From NCBI GenBank assembly GCA_947462335.1, contig OX381704.1, positions 27,551,955 to 27,615,954 of the forward strand: 64,000 bases of DNA, read 5' to 3'. This document shows positions 43,554-56,276 of this stretch, piece after piece. The DNA is from Harmothoe impar (Eukaryota; Annelida; Polychaeta; Phyllodocida; Polynoidae). Both the position numbers and the translations under genes were made by a program. The notes below the pieces were generated by a model. It was given only the letters and a program-made list of their open reading frames with translations, searched no databases and was not told the origin of the DNA. The first letter of the stretch is position 1. Each line of letters begins with the position of its first letter.

Positions 43554-46500
43554 CCACACCTTACCGGATCCAGGCTGTAGGCTCTGGTCGGGCCCTAAGG
43601 AGGGGGAAGCCGGCCCTAAGCCGCCGGTAAGGGGAAGCTGATCGGCAGGCCCTCCGGGTGGCCAAACACACCCTGGGCCGCTGATCTGTTGAATCCGACA
43701 GGGCTCAATCTGGCTGTGGCCATTGGGGGATAAGGAGAGGAATACTGATGTGGACAAAGGTAATGAGTCACAGCCTGCTTCCATCTAGAGGGAGCGGCAC
43801 ACACACAGGGGAGCTGGAGATGTGTTTACAAGTGTACAGCCAAGTGTGCACACATACATTATTTAAGTCGCCAACCTGATTACTAAGTAAGGCATATGCT
43901 CTATTGGATTTCGCTGCAATGTCGGTCAACACGAAAACAAAGGAAACGTTCCACTTATGCCATAGACGGATATCCCTGGCAATCTATTATTGTGAGGATA
44001 TTGAATGAAGCGAACCATATATATAATATAGAAAACGGCATAATCAATTGACTGCTCAAGATACACAAACAAGGTCCACAGTCCTATATAGAAATGTATA
44101 TAATACATGCATGTATCATGAAGGCTCAATGTGATAAAGTCTACGTTTCGTAGAAGGGCAGCAATGCAAATCTTCTATTAATATTCGCACAACCATTAGC
44201 ACTTTGTATATCTTTCTGTTTACCATCTAAGTTAATTGGAAATTATTTCTTCATGTAAACACGACTTCTAACTGATCTTTATGGGCCATATTTTTACCAT
44301 TATGCATCACAATTATTGACAAGCAGTTGGAAGCTGTGCCTCTAAGCTAATTTATCCTGACAGGGAACTAACGGCCAGACATCTGCTAAAATAACTCTTT
44401 TTACATGTTAGGTAAAAAGGTTCAAATAACTGATTATCTAATGGTCCCAAAGGATTGGCCTCGGTAAAAACTGAGTTAATGTGACTGTTTGATGTAGTAA
44501 GATTGCTGGGTATACGTCAGTTTTTGCCTTTGCTCGCGTGCGGATTAGTCATCGATTCAACTTTTTTAAATTTTGCTTTATGTAAAAGTCTTGCTTTTTA
44601 GCATCTGACAGCTCATGCTTCCTGCCTTTGATAAAGAGCCTTTCTTTGGTTATGTAAGGAATAATAGCTATTATTGGAACTAATTTCCACCTAAAGAAAC
44701 TCCTAGAAAGGAAAGATGACTGGATAATTATATAAAACAGTTCCTATTCACAAAAATGATAGTTGTCAAAATTAATATGTTTTTAGTCCAATTATAGTAG
44801 TGAAGAAAAAGAGAAGATGAATATAGAGCTTGCTGCGTTTAAAAAAAGGACCTTATTTTCGTCCAACCTGTAACCGGGTATGAACTAGCATTTCCATATA
44901 CTACTTACCGTACTTCCTGTACAGCCTGATTCAATTCCATCGCCTTGTTGAATTGTTTCTCTGGAGTCTCCCATCACATATCCATATAGTGTATGATAAA
45001 TAAATTCAGATATCTTCCTTTGTCCACCGGACAATACCTAATATGACGCAAAATGATATGTGGCTGACAACCTGTGGCTAACCCCCGCCGGGAGGGATAC
45101 CATCTTTAAAGGAAGCAATAAGAAAGACATCCAATGAATAATGCAAACTCTCGCCCAGGGACCGGGTGGCCTTAGTGCATCAATATAAATATACATCTAC
45201 AACTATTCCGGTTGGGAAGTCAATTCTTCCTGCCCCTGCATCAAGAATCGGACCGGAACCAAGACCAGTTCACAGGCCCTTATGTAGCGGAGCTGGGGGA
45301 TTAAGTAGAATAAATACCCTAGGAGCTTGCTGTCAAAGGGCACGCGTCCGAACACGAGGTGTAAGGGCCCCACACATTGACCCTTTGAATAGATGATGAT
45401 GAGGACTTTGAGAGTAGAAAGCAGGACTTGACCAGGCATGGTTTAGTGGACGGTGCCTCTATAGAGGACCGTGACATTTGTGTCAATGGGAGGCGGTGTC
45501 TATAGGTGTCAACGTCAATGGGCAGAGTGTGTGAAAGGCCCACCAGGTCCATTAGAGACTAGATTTAGCCGACTTACGTGGCCTGTGAATTAAATATGCA
45601 TTCCCAACGTTCGTTTAATACCTTTAATTGATCTACTGTAGGAACTTATGTCAGACTGGCAACTGGTCTTACTTGAAAGAGGATCTGGGCATATTTATAT
45701 TTTTGAAGAGACCGAGGTCGCATCGGCAAAGAAAGGCCTGTGATCTAATACCATTTTTCAAATGTGTTTAAAACCATTTTAGTATCATATTAATCTTCTA
45801 GACTTAACCATACATTGAAACTATATCCACGTACAATTAGACCCCAATCTCGAAGCCCATGTATTAGTAGGTGCTCCACTTGAGTAGGCTAGTATGCACC
45901 AGAGATGTGGCCACTTCTGTCCAGAATGCAGTATATCGACGCTGTACATAGTGTTAAGTGTTCCTTCGCCAATAGTCAGAAAACAAGTTCCGCTACTTGC
46001 TGGGAAGTTAAGCCCAGGCTCGCCAACGGTCTCAAATACCGTCTGGCCAAATACCAGAGCCTCATTCATTACGAGCTACTTAAAACTGCCGGCATTCTGT
46101 TCTTGTGCAGGTTTAAGACCTACTTTTCCTGCTGTTTTCTAGGCACTTTTAACATGTTAAAGAACATTGGCATCGGTTGCAGAGACAAGATGCCAGACGA
46201 AATCAGACCATCTCAATTTATCATGATTGTAAAATGAATATCTGTGACTTGAAACCAAAATTATTGATAAACCGACTGAAAGCAGCGAGGGAATTGAACC
46301 GTTGGTTCCGAAGACTCGCGAAGAGCCGTTCTTGGTTGGGAACTGGATATGCGTGTAGGGGTCGGAGTGGTTCAAGCATGAGTCTATCATGCACAGACAC
46401 AGCGTAAACTAGACTAGAATAGACACGGGAGAAGATGAGCCGTCAAAAGTAGGTGTAATTTCCATTGCTCGCCCCTACAGCAGGGGTCGTATGATAAGCG

Positions 46501-47439
46501 TATACGCTATTTAGGCTCGTTGCCTACAGGCTGAGGTGATCGGCTGTACAGTATGCGAACTGATGTGAGAAGGGGTAGATTGGGCCCAAGGCGGTGGGTC
46601 CGGGTTGGAGGAGGAGTGTCAGTGTGGCTCAGGATGGGAGGGCCCGCAGATGGGTGACGGCTGAGGCCAACCTGTCGCCTCCTCCCTATAGCCGGGGCGT
46701 CTTGGTGGATTGGTGGTTATTCCTTGTGTTCTCAGGATGATGAATGTCCCTGGTTCCGCCTGCCGTGCCTGGGGGGTGGCGGCCAAGGTGTGGCCCAGTG
46801 TCCACGGCCTGCCGCCCTCACCATCCATCAACCCCCATCCTACCCCTACCCCCCACCCCTCCTCCCGGGGAGGAGGCTTCCCAGCCTCCATACACCTACT
46901 GGTCCTCCTCCTGCACTATAACCCCTCACTGCACCCACCATCCATTGCCCACCACCAGGGACCCAATACCTGCATGACTCCATTGTGTCCTGTGTGGCTG
47001 TTGCCGCTATCTCACGTGGGTCTCACGTGGGGATTATACACAGGCAATCTGAGTAAAAGCCCACATAGTGAAGCACGCCACGCCAGCAATACAGGCCCGG
47101 GGTGGGGTGGTGGGTGTTATTTATCATAGACTGGAGGATTCCAATCTCATCACTTGGCCGTGAAGATTTATGGACTCTTTTATCTTTGTTTTCATGTGTG
47201 TTTCCTATATAGGATCAAGGCTCGGGGCATAGACTGGTGTATCATCCATCAGATCCCCTCATTATCGCAAAACTCTGAAGTTCAATTAGGAGTTTGAATG
47301 CATAAACACCACTGATTATCCTCATTTAATGAGTAATGGGTTATAAGAGGTAATTTCCTGAGCCCCATGAGACCCCACCCCTCAGGGGTGAGTGAGAGTT
47401 GGTACAGGTTGCCATCGTGCCATGAGCCCCCCGGAGGAC
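43554..47439. other. Gene-poor region
   Basis: No exon recognised. Around 45,240-45,410 there is text ending in a GATGATGATGAGG run, like the 3' tail of a SINE or LINE, without an identifiable body. 46,560-47,130 is GC-rich with proline-rich open frames on several phases, which I do not regard as coding. Confidence 0.4.
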
Positions 47440-48057
47440 TACACTGAAAACCTCAGGGTCGTCATTTTGACAATGCCAAAACTGACAACTTTAGGTAGTC
47501 AAAGTGACCACCTTAGGTCGTCATCGTGACTACCCATCTGAGCCATTCAGACCAAAGTTGTCATAATGACGACCTTAGGTAGTCACAATATTTAGGTTGT
47601 CAGAATGACTACCTTAAGGTTGTTAATTTATGTATTGTCCATTTGAAGACCTAAAGTCATCGGTAGTGACAACTCTCAAGTCCTAGGTTGTCCCAATGAC
47701 TACCCTATGGTACATAATTCTATTCCTCACTTGCTACTTATGGCACACTACTGCCACCTGGTTTTAACATTTTGCATAACTATATCTGTCTTGAGATATA
47801 CACTGGTGACAGGGAGCAGAGTGGTCTCTATACCTTTGGGGCCATCATTCTCACCCATTGGCAACTTATTTATAACAAGTAATGCTACTTAGTTCAATCA
47901 AGACTACACCAAATATGTGAAAAGGATGTCTCTCATTAAGAAGTGAACTAATTAGAGACTATATTCATACACCATTCTCCACTCCATCTGCCATTATTCA
48001 TTATGACTACCTAGGTCGTCATAATGACTAGGCTCCTTGCTCTGGGTTTTCAGTGTA
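47440..48057. mobile_element. MITE with Tc1/mariner-like ends
   Basis: A 618-bp element with inverted ends TACACTGAAAACC / GGGTTTTCAGTGTA, where TA may be the duplicated target. Sub-terminal parts carry many copies of GTCATAATGAC / AGGTAGTC words in both orientations. Non-coding. Confidence 0.65.
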
Positions 48058-48427
48058 TCTGTCTTGTGTGAGAAGCTGACGTCTGTGCCTATTACCAGGG
48101 TGGCACTGAAGGCAAGGGTATTACCCCCCCCCCTCCAACCCCTTCCCAGGCATTCCCTCCTAACAACCATTCGCCTACCTGGAGACACCTAGTAAAGAAT
48201 GCAAGGTGAGCTCAAGAGGAACAATCCCCACCTGTCGACATCAAAGGCCAATGCGACCACATTGAACCATGTGTCAATACCTGGGGCCTTCATCGATTAA
48301 CTACTGTACACAGGCTATAATGGCATTCAGCTCAAGTATTAGGCGATATGATATTGAACAAGTGCGGAACGTGTGTCGGACACATGTGTCGGAATTCTTT
48401 CCTCTTTGTCGTATCAATTTCTATTCG
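48058..48427. other. Anonymous sequence
   Basis: Nothing supportable apart from a C-run at 48,126-48,134. Confidence 0.4.
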
Positions 48428-48770
48428 GGAGGGCAGTGGCGTAGGAAAAGGGGGGGCCAGGGGGGCCTGGGCCCCCCCCCCCAATCACGGAGGAGGGGGG
48501 GCCTGAATATGTTTGGGCCCCCCCCAAAATTTGCCAAGACCCTATAATATAATACACATTTCCCAAATCATACCTCTCCCACATAGGAAAAAGTGAGGGC
48601 AGAGTTGCTTGGACCTCCCGATCAGTATTAAAGAGGGCTAAAACTACTTTTTTTTATGCGATTTCAATACAAGCGTGTGTAAACACCGTCATACTTGAAG
48701 TCCGATATTTAATGCTTGTAGGGTGGGCCCCCCTGGCCCCCCGAGATTTGCTTCCTACGCCTCTGGAGGG
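48428..48770. mobile_element. MITE family B, copy 2, with 6-bp target duplication
   Basis: The element spans 48,434-48,764. Ends are CAGTGGCGTAGGAA and TTCCTACGCCTCT, flanked on both sides by GGAGGG. The interior matches copy 1 at 9,928 (AAGACCCTATAAT, CACATAGG, CAATACAAGCGTGT) and has G- and C-runs near each end. Confidence 0.75.
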
Positions 48771-49916
48771 TCATAATGAAATAAGATTGAGTGTCTGATT
48801 GACATCACAAATGACTAAGGGTCAGGGTAAATAAGTGATTGAATTGAGTGATTAAAATATTGAAGGTGTAAATCATTTCAGGAACAAAGAACTACAGGGC
48901 TTGAACTGCTTGCAGTGCAATAATTGGGGGCAATCATGGACATTAAGTGTATCATTTACATTCTGATTGGTCACTTTAATCATATGACGAGAGATGTATT
49001 GACAGAACCCCTGAAAAGGTAGTCGATCGGAAAGCACTTGGCAAACCCAGTTGCTAAATACCACCAGGAGCTCCAGATGACACATATAGACCCTTTGTGC
49101 TATCCCCACTGGCTGACATCTTATTGCGGTGGATACAGTAACGTGCATCTCTTTCCTGCCTATTCCCAAACGTTACTACAACAATGGTACCATCCCAGTT
49201 GCCTATAGTCCTTGAGTCAATAAATATGCATTACTTTCATAACTTTTGCAACTTCCCAACTCTAACTCTACCTTTGCGTACTGAACGGCTACACATGATA
49301 TGCATGGCCATAATAAATCCTAGCCATAGGAAAGCATTAAATTCTTAAGTTAATTATCCATTGAGACAGGACTTTGCCACTAATTACTAATTAAAAGTTC
49401 CGATTCAATCCGCTCTGTACCAGCATTTGCTCCTCTACATCCACAAATCAGCCTACCGTGGTGCCCAAGCCTATAGCCGGGCACCTCGCCCTCAAGAATT
49501 AAACATTAATCGGATGTCCTCCAGCCAGACCAACCTTTAATGGACTTTCGGGATTGAGAGCGATTAAAACATTAAGGTCTAGACGACAGCTCCAGCAGGC
49601 AATCAACCATCACTACATTTTGCAGCTTCCCGGTGTAAGGTAGGAAGTTATAGAAAAAACTGAAATGACTCAATTTTACACTCCTTCATCAGATGTGGCA
49701 TAGCATCTAGTTACACCAGCAAACGATGATTTTGCCTTGCATATTACTAGAGACTGGAACTATCATTTGATTTGTATCCGTTATGATGTTGATAGAAAAT
49801 GCCTCGTGCAAGCTGCAGCGGGAGATTCGTTAAACCAAAGTCTGTTCTGTACAGAGATTTGCAAAGGCGCACTTCTTTTATTGGAAACACCCCATGCAAC
49901 TAGCTATTAATATTGA
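48771..49916. other. Anonymous sequence
   Basis: Nothing supportable. Confidence 0.4.
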
Positions 49917-49985
49917 GATTGTACAAGGCTTACTTTGTAAGGTGAAGTAAAATGTTAATTTTACCGAGAGGAATACGTTGTGTTG
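49917..49985 (+). repeat. Isolated right-end fragment of the DIRS family
   Basis: About 69 bases match the DIRS right terminus (23,283-23,350): GATTGTACAAGGCTTAC, AAGGTGAAGTAAAAT and TTTTACCGAGAGGAA-type blocks. The inner palindrome is shortened to CTTAC-TTT-GTAAG. No other DIRS sequence is adjacent, so it is a truncated or non-autonomous relic. Confidence 0.75.
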
Positions 49986-50060
49986 AGAATTATTTCATTT
50001 ATCCTGGAAAAATATATAGCGGTTTAAAACTGCAGCTACTTACTATAGAGTAACACTAAT

Positions 50061-50178
50061 GTTAACTAAAGGAGTGGGCTATGTCACTATATTTAATGTG
50101 TTGAATAACAAGAGTTGTGTTATTCAACACATTATATGTTATAGCAATATAGTGACATAGCCCACTCTTTCAGTTAAC
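50061..50178. repeat. Long near-perfect hairpin
   Basis: The arms GTTAAC...GAGTGGGCTATGTCACTATATT and AATATAGTGACATAGCCCACTC...GTTAAC, plus the inner TGTTGAATAACA / TGTTATTCAACA pair, form a hairpin of about 50 bp per arm. The loop is about 7 bases (AGAGTTG), with a few bulges. The word GAGTGGGCT recurs at 53,621 and AGCCCACTC at 53,667. It is probably a fold-back MITE; a hairpin-RNA gene is possible. Confidence 0.75.
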
Positions 50179-50534
50179 ACTGAGACCGTTCTATACTTCG
50201 CTCACAAAATAATTCTATATTGTTTCCCCCAAATGGGCTGTTGAGTTGGGGGGGGGGGGGATAGACGTGCCAATTCAGAAGGGGGAAGGGGGGAGGGGCT
50301 GGGGGTGCCCCACCCCTATTTTTATGTAGTTAATATAGACCCCCTACAGTGGGCCTATATTTTACTTCACTGCCCCTTTATTGTAGATTCAATAGCATAG
50401 GCTGCAGTTAGTAGGCCTAGGCCTACATTGATAGAATTGCCTACAGCACCGGCCCCTCTTTTTTCACTAGTCTTGGCTATATTTAGTAGGCCTACATTAA
50501 TAAAATTGCATATAGGCCTATATATCACCGCCCT
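50179..50534. other. Anonymous sequence
   Basis: A G-run at 50,250-50,260 and several TAGGCCTA palindromes. Nothing coding. Confidence 0.45.
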
Positions 50535-52428
50535 TTGGAATTTTCCAAATTGTAATTTTGATTCAAAATATGGATTCTACGCCCTAGATAACCCTAAAAT
50601 CCATGTATTACACAAGGAAATCAGACAATCTTGAGTTTTTGGCGGCCATCTTGGCAGCCATCTTGGAATTTTCCAAATTGTAATTTTGATCCAAAATATG
50701 GATTCTACGCCCTAGATAACCCCAAAATCCATGTATTACACAAGGAAATCAGACAATCTTGAGTTTTTGGCGGCCATCTTGGAATTTTCCAGATTGTAAT
50801 TTTGATCCAAAATATGGATTCTACGCCCTAGATAACCCTAAAATCCATGTATTACACAAGGAAATCAGACAATCTTGAGTTTTTGGCGGCCATCTTGGAA
50901 TTTTCCAAATTGTAATTTTGATCCAAAATATGGATTCTACACCCTAGATAACCCTAAAATCCATGTATTACACAAGGAAATCAGACAATCTTGAGTTTTT
51001 GGCGGCCATCTTGGAATTTTCCAAATTGTAATTTTGATCCAAATTATGGATTCTACGCCCTAGATAACCCCAAATTCCATGTATAACACAAGGAAATCAG
51101 ACAATCTTGAGTTTTTGGTGGCCATCTTGGCAGCCATCTTGGAATTTTCCAAATTGTAATTTTGATCCAAAATATGGATTCTACGCCCTAGATAACGCTA
51201 AAATCCATGTATTACACAAGGAAATCAGACAATCTTGAGTTTTTGGCGGCCATCTTGGAATTTTCCAAATTGTAATTTTGATCCAAAATATGGATTCTAC
51301 ACCCTAGATAACCCTAAAATCCATGTATTACACAAGGAAATCAGACAATCTTGAGTTTTTGGCGGCCATCTTGGCAGCCATCTTGGAATTTTCCAAATTG
51401 TAATTTTGATCCAAAATATGGATTCTACGCCCTAGATAACCCCAAATTCCATGTATTACACAAGGAAATCAGACAATCTTGAGTTTTTGGTGGCCATCTT
51501 GGCAGCCATCTTGGAATTTTCCAAATTGTAATTTTGATCCAAAATATGGATTCTACGCCCTAGATAACCCTAAAATCCATGTATTACACAAGGAAATCAG
51601 ACAATCTTGAGTTTTTGGCGGCCATCTTGGAATTTTCCAAATTGTAATTTTGATCCAAAATATGGATTCTACACCCTAGATAACCCTAAAATCTGTGTAT
51701 TACACAAGGCAATCAGACAATCTTGAGTTTTTGGCGGCCATCTTGGCAGCCATCTTGGAATTTTCCAAATTGTAATTTTGATTCAAAAGATGGATTCTAC
51801 GCCCTAGATAACTCCAAATTCCATGTATTACACAAGGAAATCAGACAATCTTGAGTTTTTGGTGGCCATCTTGGCAGCCATCTTGGAATTTTCCAAATTG
51901 TAATTTTGATCCAAAATATGGATTCTACGCCCTAGATAACCCTAAAATCCATGTATTACACAAGGCAATCAGACAATCTTGAGTTTTTGGCGGCCATCTT
52001 GGCATTTTCCAAATTGTAATTTTGATCCAAAATATGGATTCTACACCCTAGATAACCCTAAAATCCATGTATTACACAAGGAAATCAGACAATCTTGAGT
52101 TTTTGGCGGCCATCTTGGCAGCCATCTTGGAATTTTCGGAATTGTAATTTTGATCCAAAATATGGATTCTACGCCCTAGATAACCCCAAAATCCATGTAT
52201 TACACAAGGAAATCAGACAATCTTGAGTTTTTGGGGGCCATCTTGGCAGCCATCTTGGAATTTTCCAAATTGTAATTTTGATTCAAAATATGGATTCTAC
52301 GCCCTAGATAACCCTAAAATCCGTGTTTTACACAAGGAAATCAGACAATCTTGAGTTTTTGGTGGCCATCTTGGCAGCCATCTTGGAATTTTCCAAATTG
52401 TAATTTTGATCCAAAATATGGATTCTAA
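50535..52428 (+). repeat. Satellite array, 116/128-bp units, 16 copies
   Basis: A landmark word (GGATTCTA) recurs at 50,572, 50,700, 50,816, 50,932, 51,048, 51,176, 51,292, 51,420, 51,548, 51,664, 51,792, 51,920, 52,036, 52,164, 52,292 and 52,420. Every spacing is exactly 116 or 128. The long form differs by one extra 12-bp CAGCCATCTTGG. Units are highly alike and each carries GGCGGCCATCTTGG, a YY1-like box in inverse orientation. Amplification looks recent. No open frame persists. Confidence 0.95.
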
Positions 52429-54342
52429 GCCCAATTGGTGGATCGGTGTGTTGCCATAATTCGGAAAACGGCTGTAGGCCTATGCTATTAAGCATATAGG
52501 GCCTACAATGCTGTTCTATAAACATATAGGCCTAAGTTAGTTACCCCCCATATAGGCCTAAGTTAGTTACCCCCCCCCCCACTGGATCTTTTGTCATCGG
52601 AAAAGAATGAAGATACACTTCAAATGCTTTTTTCAACATAATAAAGTTATGTGCTTGATCTACTGCACTAAACTTTTATCATGAATAAAACAATTTCATG
52701 CGAGCTCGCGGCCCGAGGCTCTTGGACTAATGACGCACGTCGCATCCGATTGGTGGATGAGAAAATCACGCAGCAGACGCCGTCATTTTGGCGGCAGGCG
52801 GCAAGGAAGGCCGGGTGGGCGTGATAATTAAGATGTGGAATTGATATATTAGGGCCTATTTTGATAAATATGGATGGTATGCTGGAGAAATAACCAGCCC
52901 CCGCCCCCCAAGTGAAATCCCAAACTAAGTAAATTAATCTTGCAATGCCAATTAAATGACGGGAATGGAGAGTGGCGAGATCGACCAGCTGATCGGGGCC
53001 ATATTTTAAACTTGACCGCACAGCATTTCCGGTCAAAACTAAGCTCAAATAGCTGTTGGCGGTGCTACTTCGAGGGAATTCAATGAATAACGACCTGCAC
53101 TGGTCAATATAGGTCGTTATTGATTGTTTCCACCTCGAAATACTGCCCCCGATAACTTGACCGATCGGCGAAAAATTGCCATCGACAGAGACGTGACCTA
53201 CTTCGCTGATCGCGATCTACCGCAGATTATGAAAATTACGCGAAGAAATGGCAAAGTTCAGATCAAAACATTGTTTTGATGCAGAGTATTTTGAACAAAG
53301 TAAGGACATATATCATCACCATTTTTTGTATAGAATACGAATGAAAAAGAATGAAAGTGTTACACTAATGCAATCATGTCCAAAATTAGCTTCTCCAAAT
53401 GTTCACTTTTTTTTGGGAGAATCTCAGGTTTTTTTTGAGTTTTTCAAAGAAATCCCTTATTTTAGGTGATAAAACTTCTTTTATCCCCAGTTTTTTTGTC
53501 AGATACAGATTCCTGAGGTGTTTTGCAATAGAATGATATGGCTCAGAAAGATCACATGATATTGCATGAAGGTGAAATAGATGAGAGAAAACCGGTCTGC
53601 ACGAAAAATGAGGGTGACTATATAAGAGTGGGCTTGACCTAGTTTCACAGCGTTACAGAGAACATAGCCCACTCCAATTACAGTAGCCTAGAGCATGTCT
53701 TACTAATAATCCAGCTATAATGTCATCACTGAACATATATGATACTAAGTATAACGATATGGTTAGTCATTTATGAGTTGAGTTTGAGTTTGAACATTTT
53801 TTATTTGGTCATAATTTCTTTACAAGTAAAGTTTTCCAAACTAAGCCAAACAACCGGCTCCACTGGCATGACACCTCATATACATGCTTAGAACCAATTA
53901 ACAATACAATATACAGCAGGCAACGAGGTATGAAAAGATGTCTGTTAACACAGGCAGGTCACAGTTCATTGACATTACACAACAGCACGACATACAGCTC
54001 CGTCTACACAGGATGAGTAGCAATGCAACACGTTTCCCAATACTAAAACACTAAATCGCAGCGTACACCGAAGTATATTTCTACCCCAGGTAACTCAGAT
54101 CACCGGCTACTGGTAGCTAAATTGCATAACTAGATAAATAAATGAATAAATAAATAAATTACTACTTAGTTAGATTGCAGTCAGCAGGGCATCTTTTGTA
54201 CATCACAACAATATACCCTGGTTTTACTTACAAATTTCATCGCAGCACAGGCAATTACCTATAGATTATATTAGATTGCATGTCACACTTAATTCGCATA
54301 TTTAATACACTTTCAATCTAGCATTCTAACGGAGTGAGGCGA
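52429..54342. other. Anonymous sequence with a TTTA-type microsatellite
   Basis: A poly-C run at 52,570-52,579 and an (AATA)n tract at 54,129-54,160, which could be the tail of the LINE fragment to its right read on the minus strand. No exon recognised. Confidence 0.4.
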
Positions 54343-54870
54343 TTACTCCTTTATTTTACAGACAAAAGCACTGTAGACACCCAGCCTTTGCACTTCAGGC
54401 AAGAGCTCATTCCAGGCTAATAAGCCCCTGTATTTGGGACTTCTACGATAAAGCGCCCCTTTTGGTCTCTGTGCTTTTATTCTTATTTTTGCGTTCCCAC
54501 GTAGGTCACGAACCGGTACCACCACATTATCTGCATCCCTTGTATGCCGATACATTACACAGAGTAGCGTCTCCCTTCTTCTGACCTTTAGGAATTTCAT
54601 ACAGCACCTTACATGAAGGTCTACTCTAGATATGGATCGAGGGTTCCAGATATGCGCACACGCTCTCAGACAATGATTCTGAATAACCTGGATTTCGTCA
54701 ACCAATAATACTGGACCACTTTCCAGGATTAAGCAGCAATATTCTAACACTGGTAGCACCATTGTTTTATATAGAAGCACAGCGAGGTCCTCATCCATAT
54801 ACTTACAGAGATTCCTCAAATAGCAGAGTTTGGTGTTACCAGATACAATTACCTCTCTATCAGCCTGCAA
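54343..54870 (-). pseudogene. LINE (non-LTR) reverse transcriptase, C-terminal fragment
   Basis: About 160 residues corresponding to the part after the catalytic core in jockey/CR1-like RTs. They include the signature YKTMVLPVLEYCCLI, the EIQVIQNHCLRACAHI helix, an RRRETLLCVMYRHT segment and a closing YRGLLAWNELLPEVQ. The catalytic motifs are missing and the frame begins without a genuine ATG, so this is a 5'-truncated copy. The truncation point abuts the fragment shared with the 9.9-kb element. Confidence 0.75.
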
Positions 54871-54879
54871 GAGTCCAGC

Positions 54880-55082
54880 ATTGCCAGACTATGGCATGAG
54901 GATCCAGCATGGCCAGACTTTCAAGCAAGTTTGCCAAGGTCCAGCCTGTTATTGAATGTCCAGCCTAGCCTGACCCTCACTAGAATGGCCCTTGACCCAT
55001 CTATTATAGTCCAGCAGTGCCTGACCCTTGTCTGAGAGTAGTATTGGCGACATCGGGTGACTCTGATATTTGCCTCTGTGTA
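54880..55082 (-). repeat. Isolated fragment related to the arms of the 9.9-kb element
   Basis: About 200 bp strongly similar, inverted, to 34,840-34,960 and, directly, to 34,985-35,163 in the left arm; also related to 42,725-42,900. Shared words include CTATTATAG, GTTATTGAATG, TTTCAAGCAA and AGAGTAGTATTGGCGACAT. It lies outside the element, so it is either another copy's remnant or an interspersed repeat that also landed in the arms. Confidence 0.75.
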
Positions 55083-56276
55083 CAAGCATAACCTCATGGG
55101 ACATTTTAACCATTTGCCTCCAACGTGCAGTCATTAGAAGTTTGATCTTACGGGAACTGTTTTGCGCCCATGCAGGCAACAGCTATTAGTTTTGTGTCAG
55201 AAGATTGCTTCATAACCCCGTATTGCATACCTTTTAGGACATTGTTAATGGCCAGCCATCTATGATACTTTGATAGACATTACCGGCTCAATATAAGCCA
55301 TGTTTGGACTGCATAAAAACGCCTTAGCCTCCCGGTTCTCATTCCATGGTGCGTTGTCTTGCACTGGAGACACTCAAACAATCACATGACTTATGGCTCT
55401 TTTACTGGCTGGCAAATCTATCATGGCCTTTAATTCTCAAGTAACACACTCTGCTCGAAGCTCTTCATATCGTTCCCCATCCATCTCTAGTATCACTACA
55501 CTACTCCCGTTGCGATGCCAAGGTTTTAATTCAATCCCTTTGAGACTTTGGTTGTGGAAGGAAATCATCCTTCAATTGCAACAGCTTATCTTAAACCAAT
55601 AGATCTAATTGTCTCAGGAAATTGCCCCTATTATGTATTCATTAATGATGATTGCTAACAGTTTCCCTTCCTCCTCGGCACTGGCTCTGAGAGTATGGAA
55701 ACCATCGTTTCATGTTGTAATAGACATAAACAAAACTTATCATTGCCTATCTAATGAAGAGAGGGGCTCTCCCGGAGTCAATATGGTAAGCAAACACAGA
55801 TTACATCCCAGCAAAAAAGGCAAATCAAATCATAGTCATAGCCGCAGACTATGTAGGATATAAAGTAGAACACTTTATTATGGGCTACATCAGTCAAAGT
55901 CTACTTGACATACTTTTATAGGATCAGATCATCTTATTTGAAATCAAAGCTTTTTATGAGACTATACATTCTTTGTCATTACAATTTTGCTTTCACAAGC
56001 TCCTTTGCTTGAACTCAGACGGTAGACCAGCAAATTGAAGAGACACCATCGGCAGTCTCGGGCTGTCAAAGGCTCAAAAGCCGATAAGATACCAATAGAA
56101 AAAATAATGAAAAATGACAATCAAACTAGGCCAAGTACGATTGGTCCATCGACTTTTTTCCTAACAAGGATTCAGGACTGCTACAGCTAAGAATTTGTAA
56201 TTTAGGAGTCGATGGTGTCAGAGAAGCGGCCCGCCTATTACATAAACCATTCCTCCGATTGGGATGGGGAGGGGGT
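55083..56276. other. Anonymous sequence
   Basis: No gene recognised. Open frames near 55,400-55,860 lack domains. Confidence 0.4.

Noticed and set aside
45960..46030. 5S rRNA-like GAAGTTAAGC word
   Set aside because: The surrounding sequence does not fit 5S RNA boxes or folding.
46710..47129. 139-codon proline-rich frame
   Set aside because: GC-rich region open in several phases, with no domain and no plausible splice structure.
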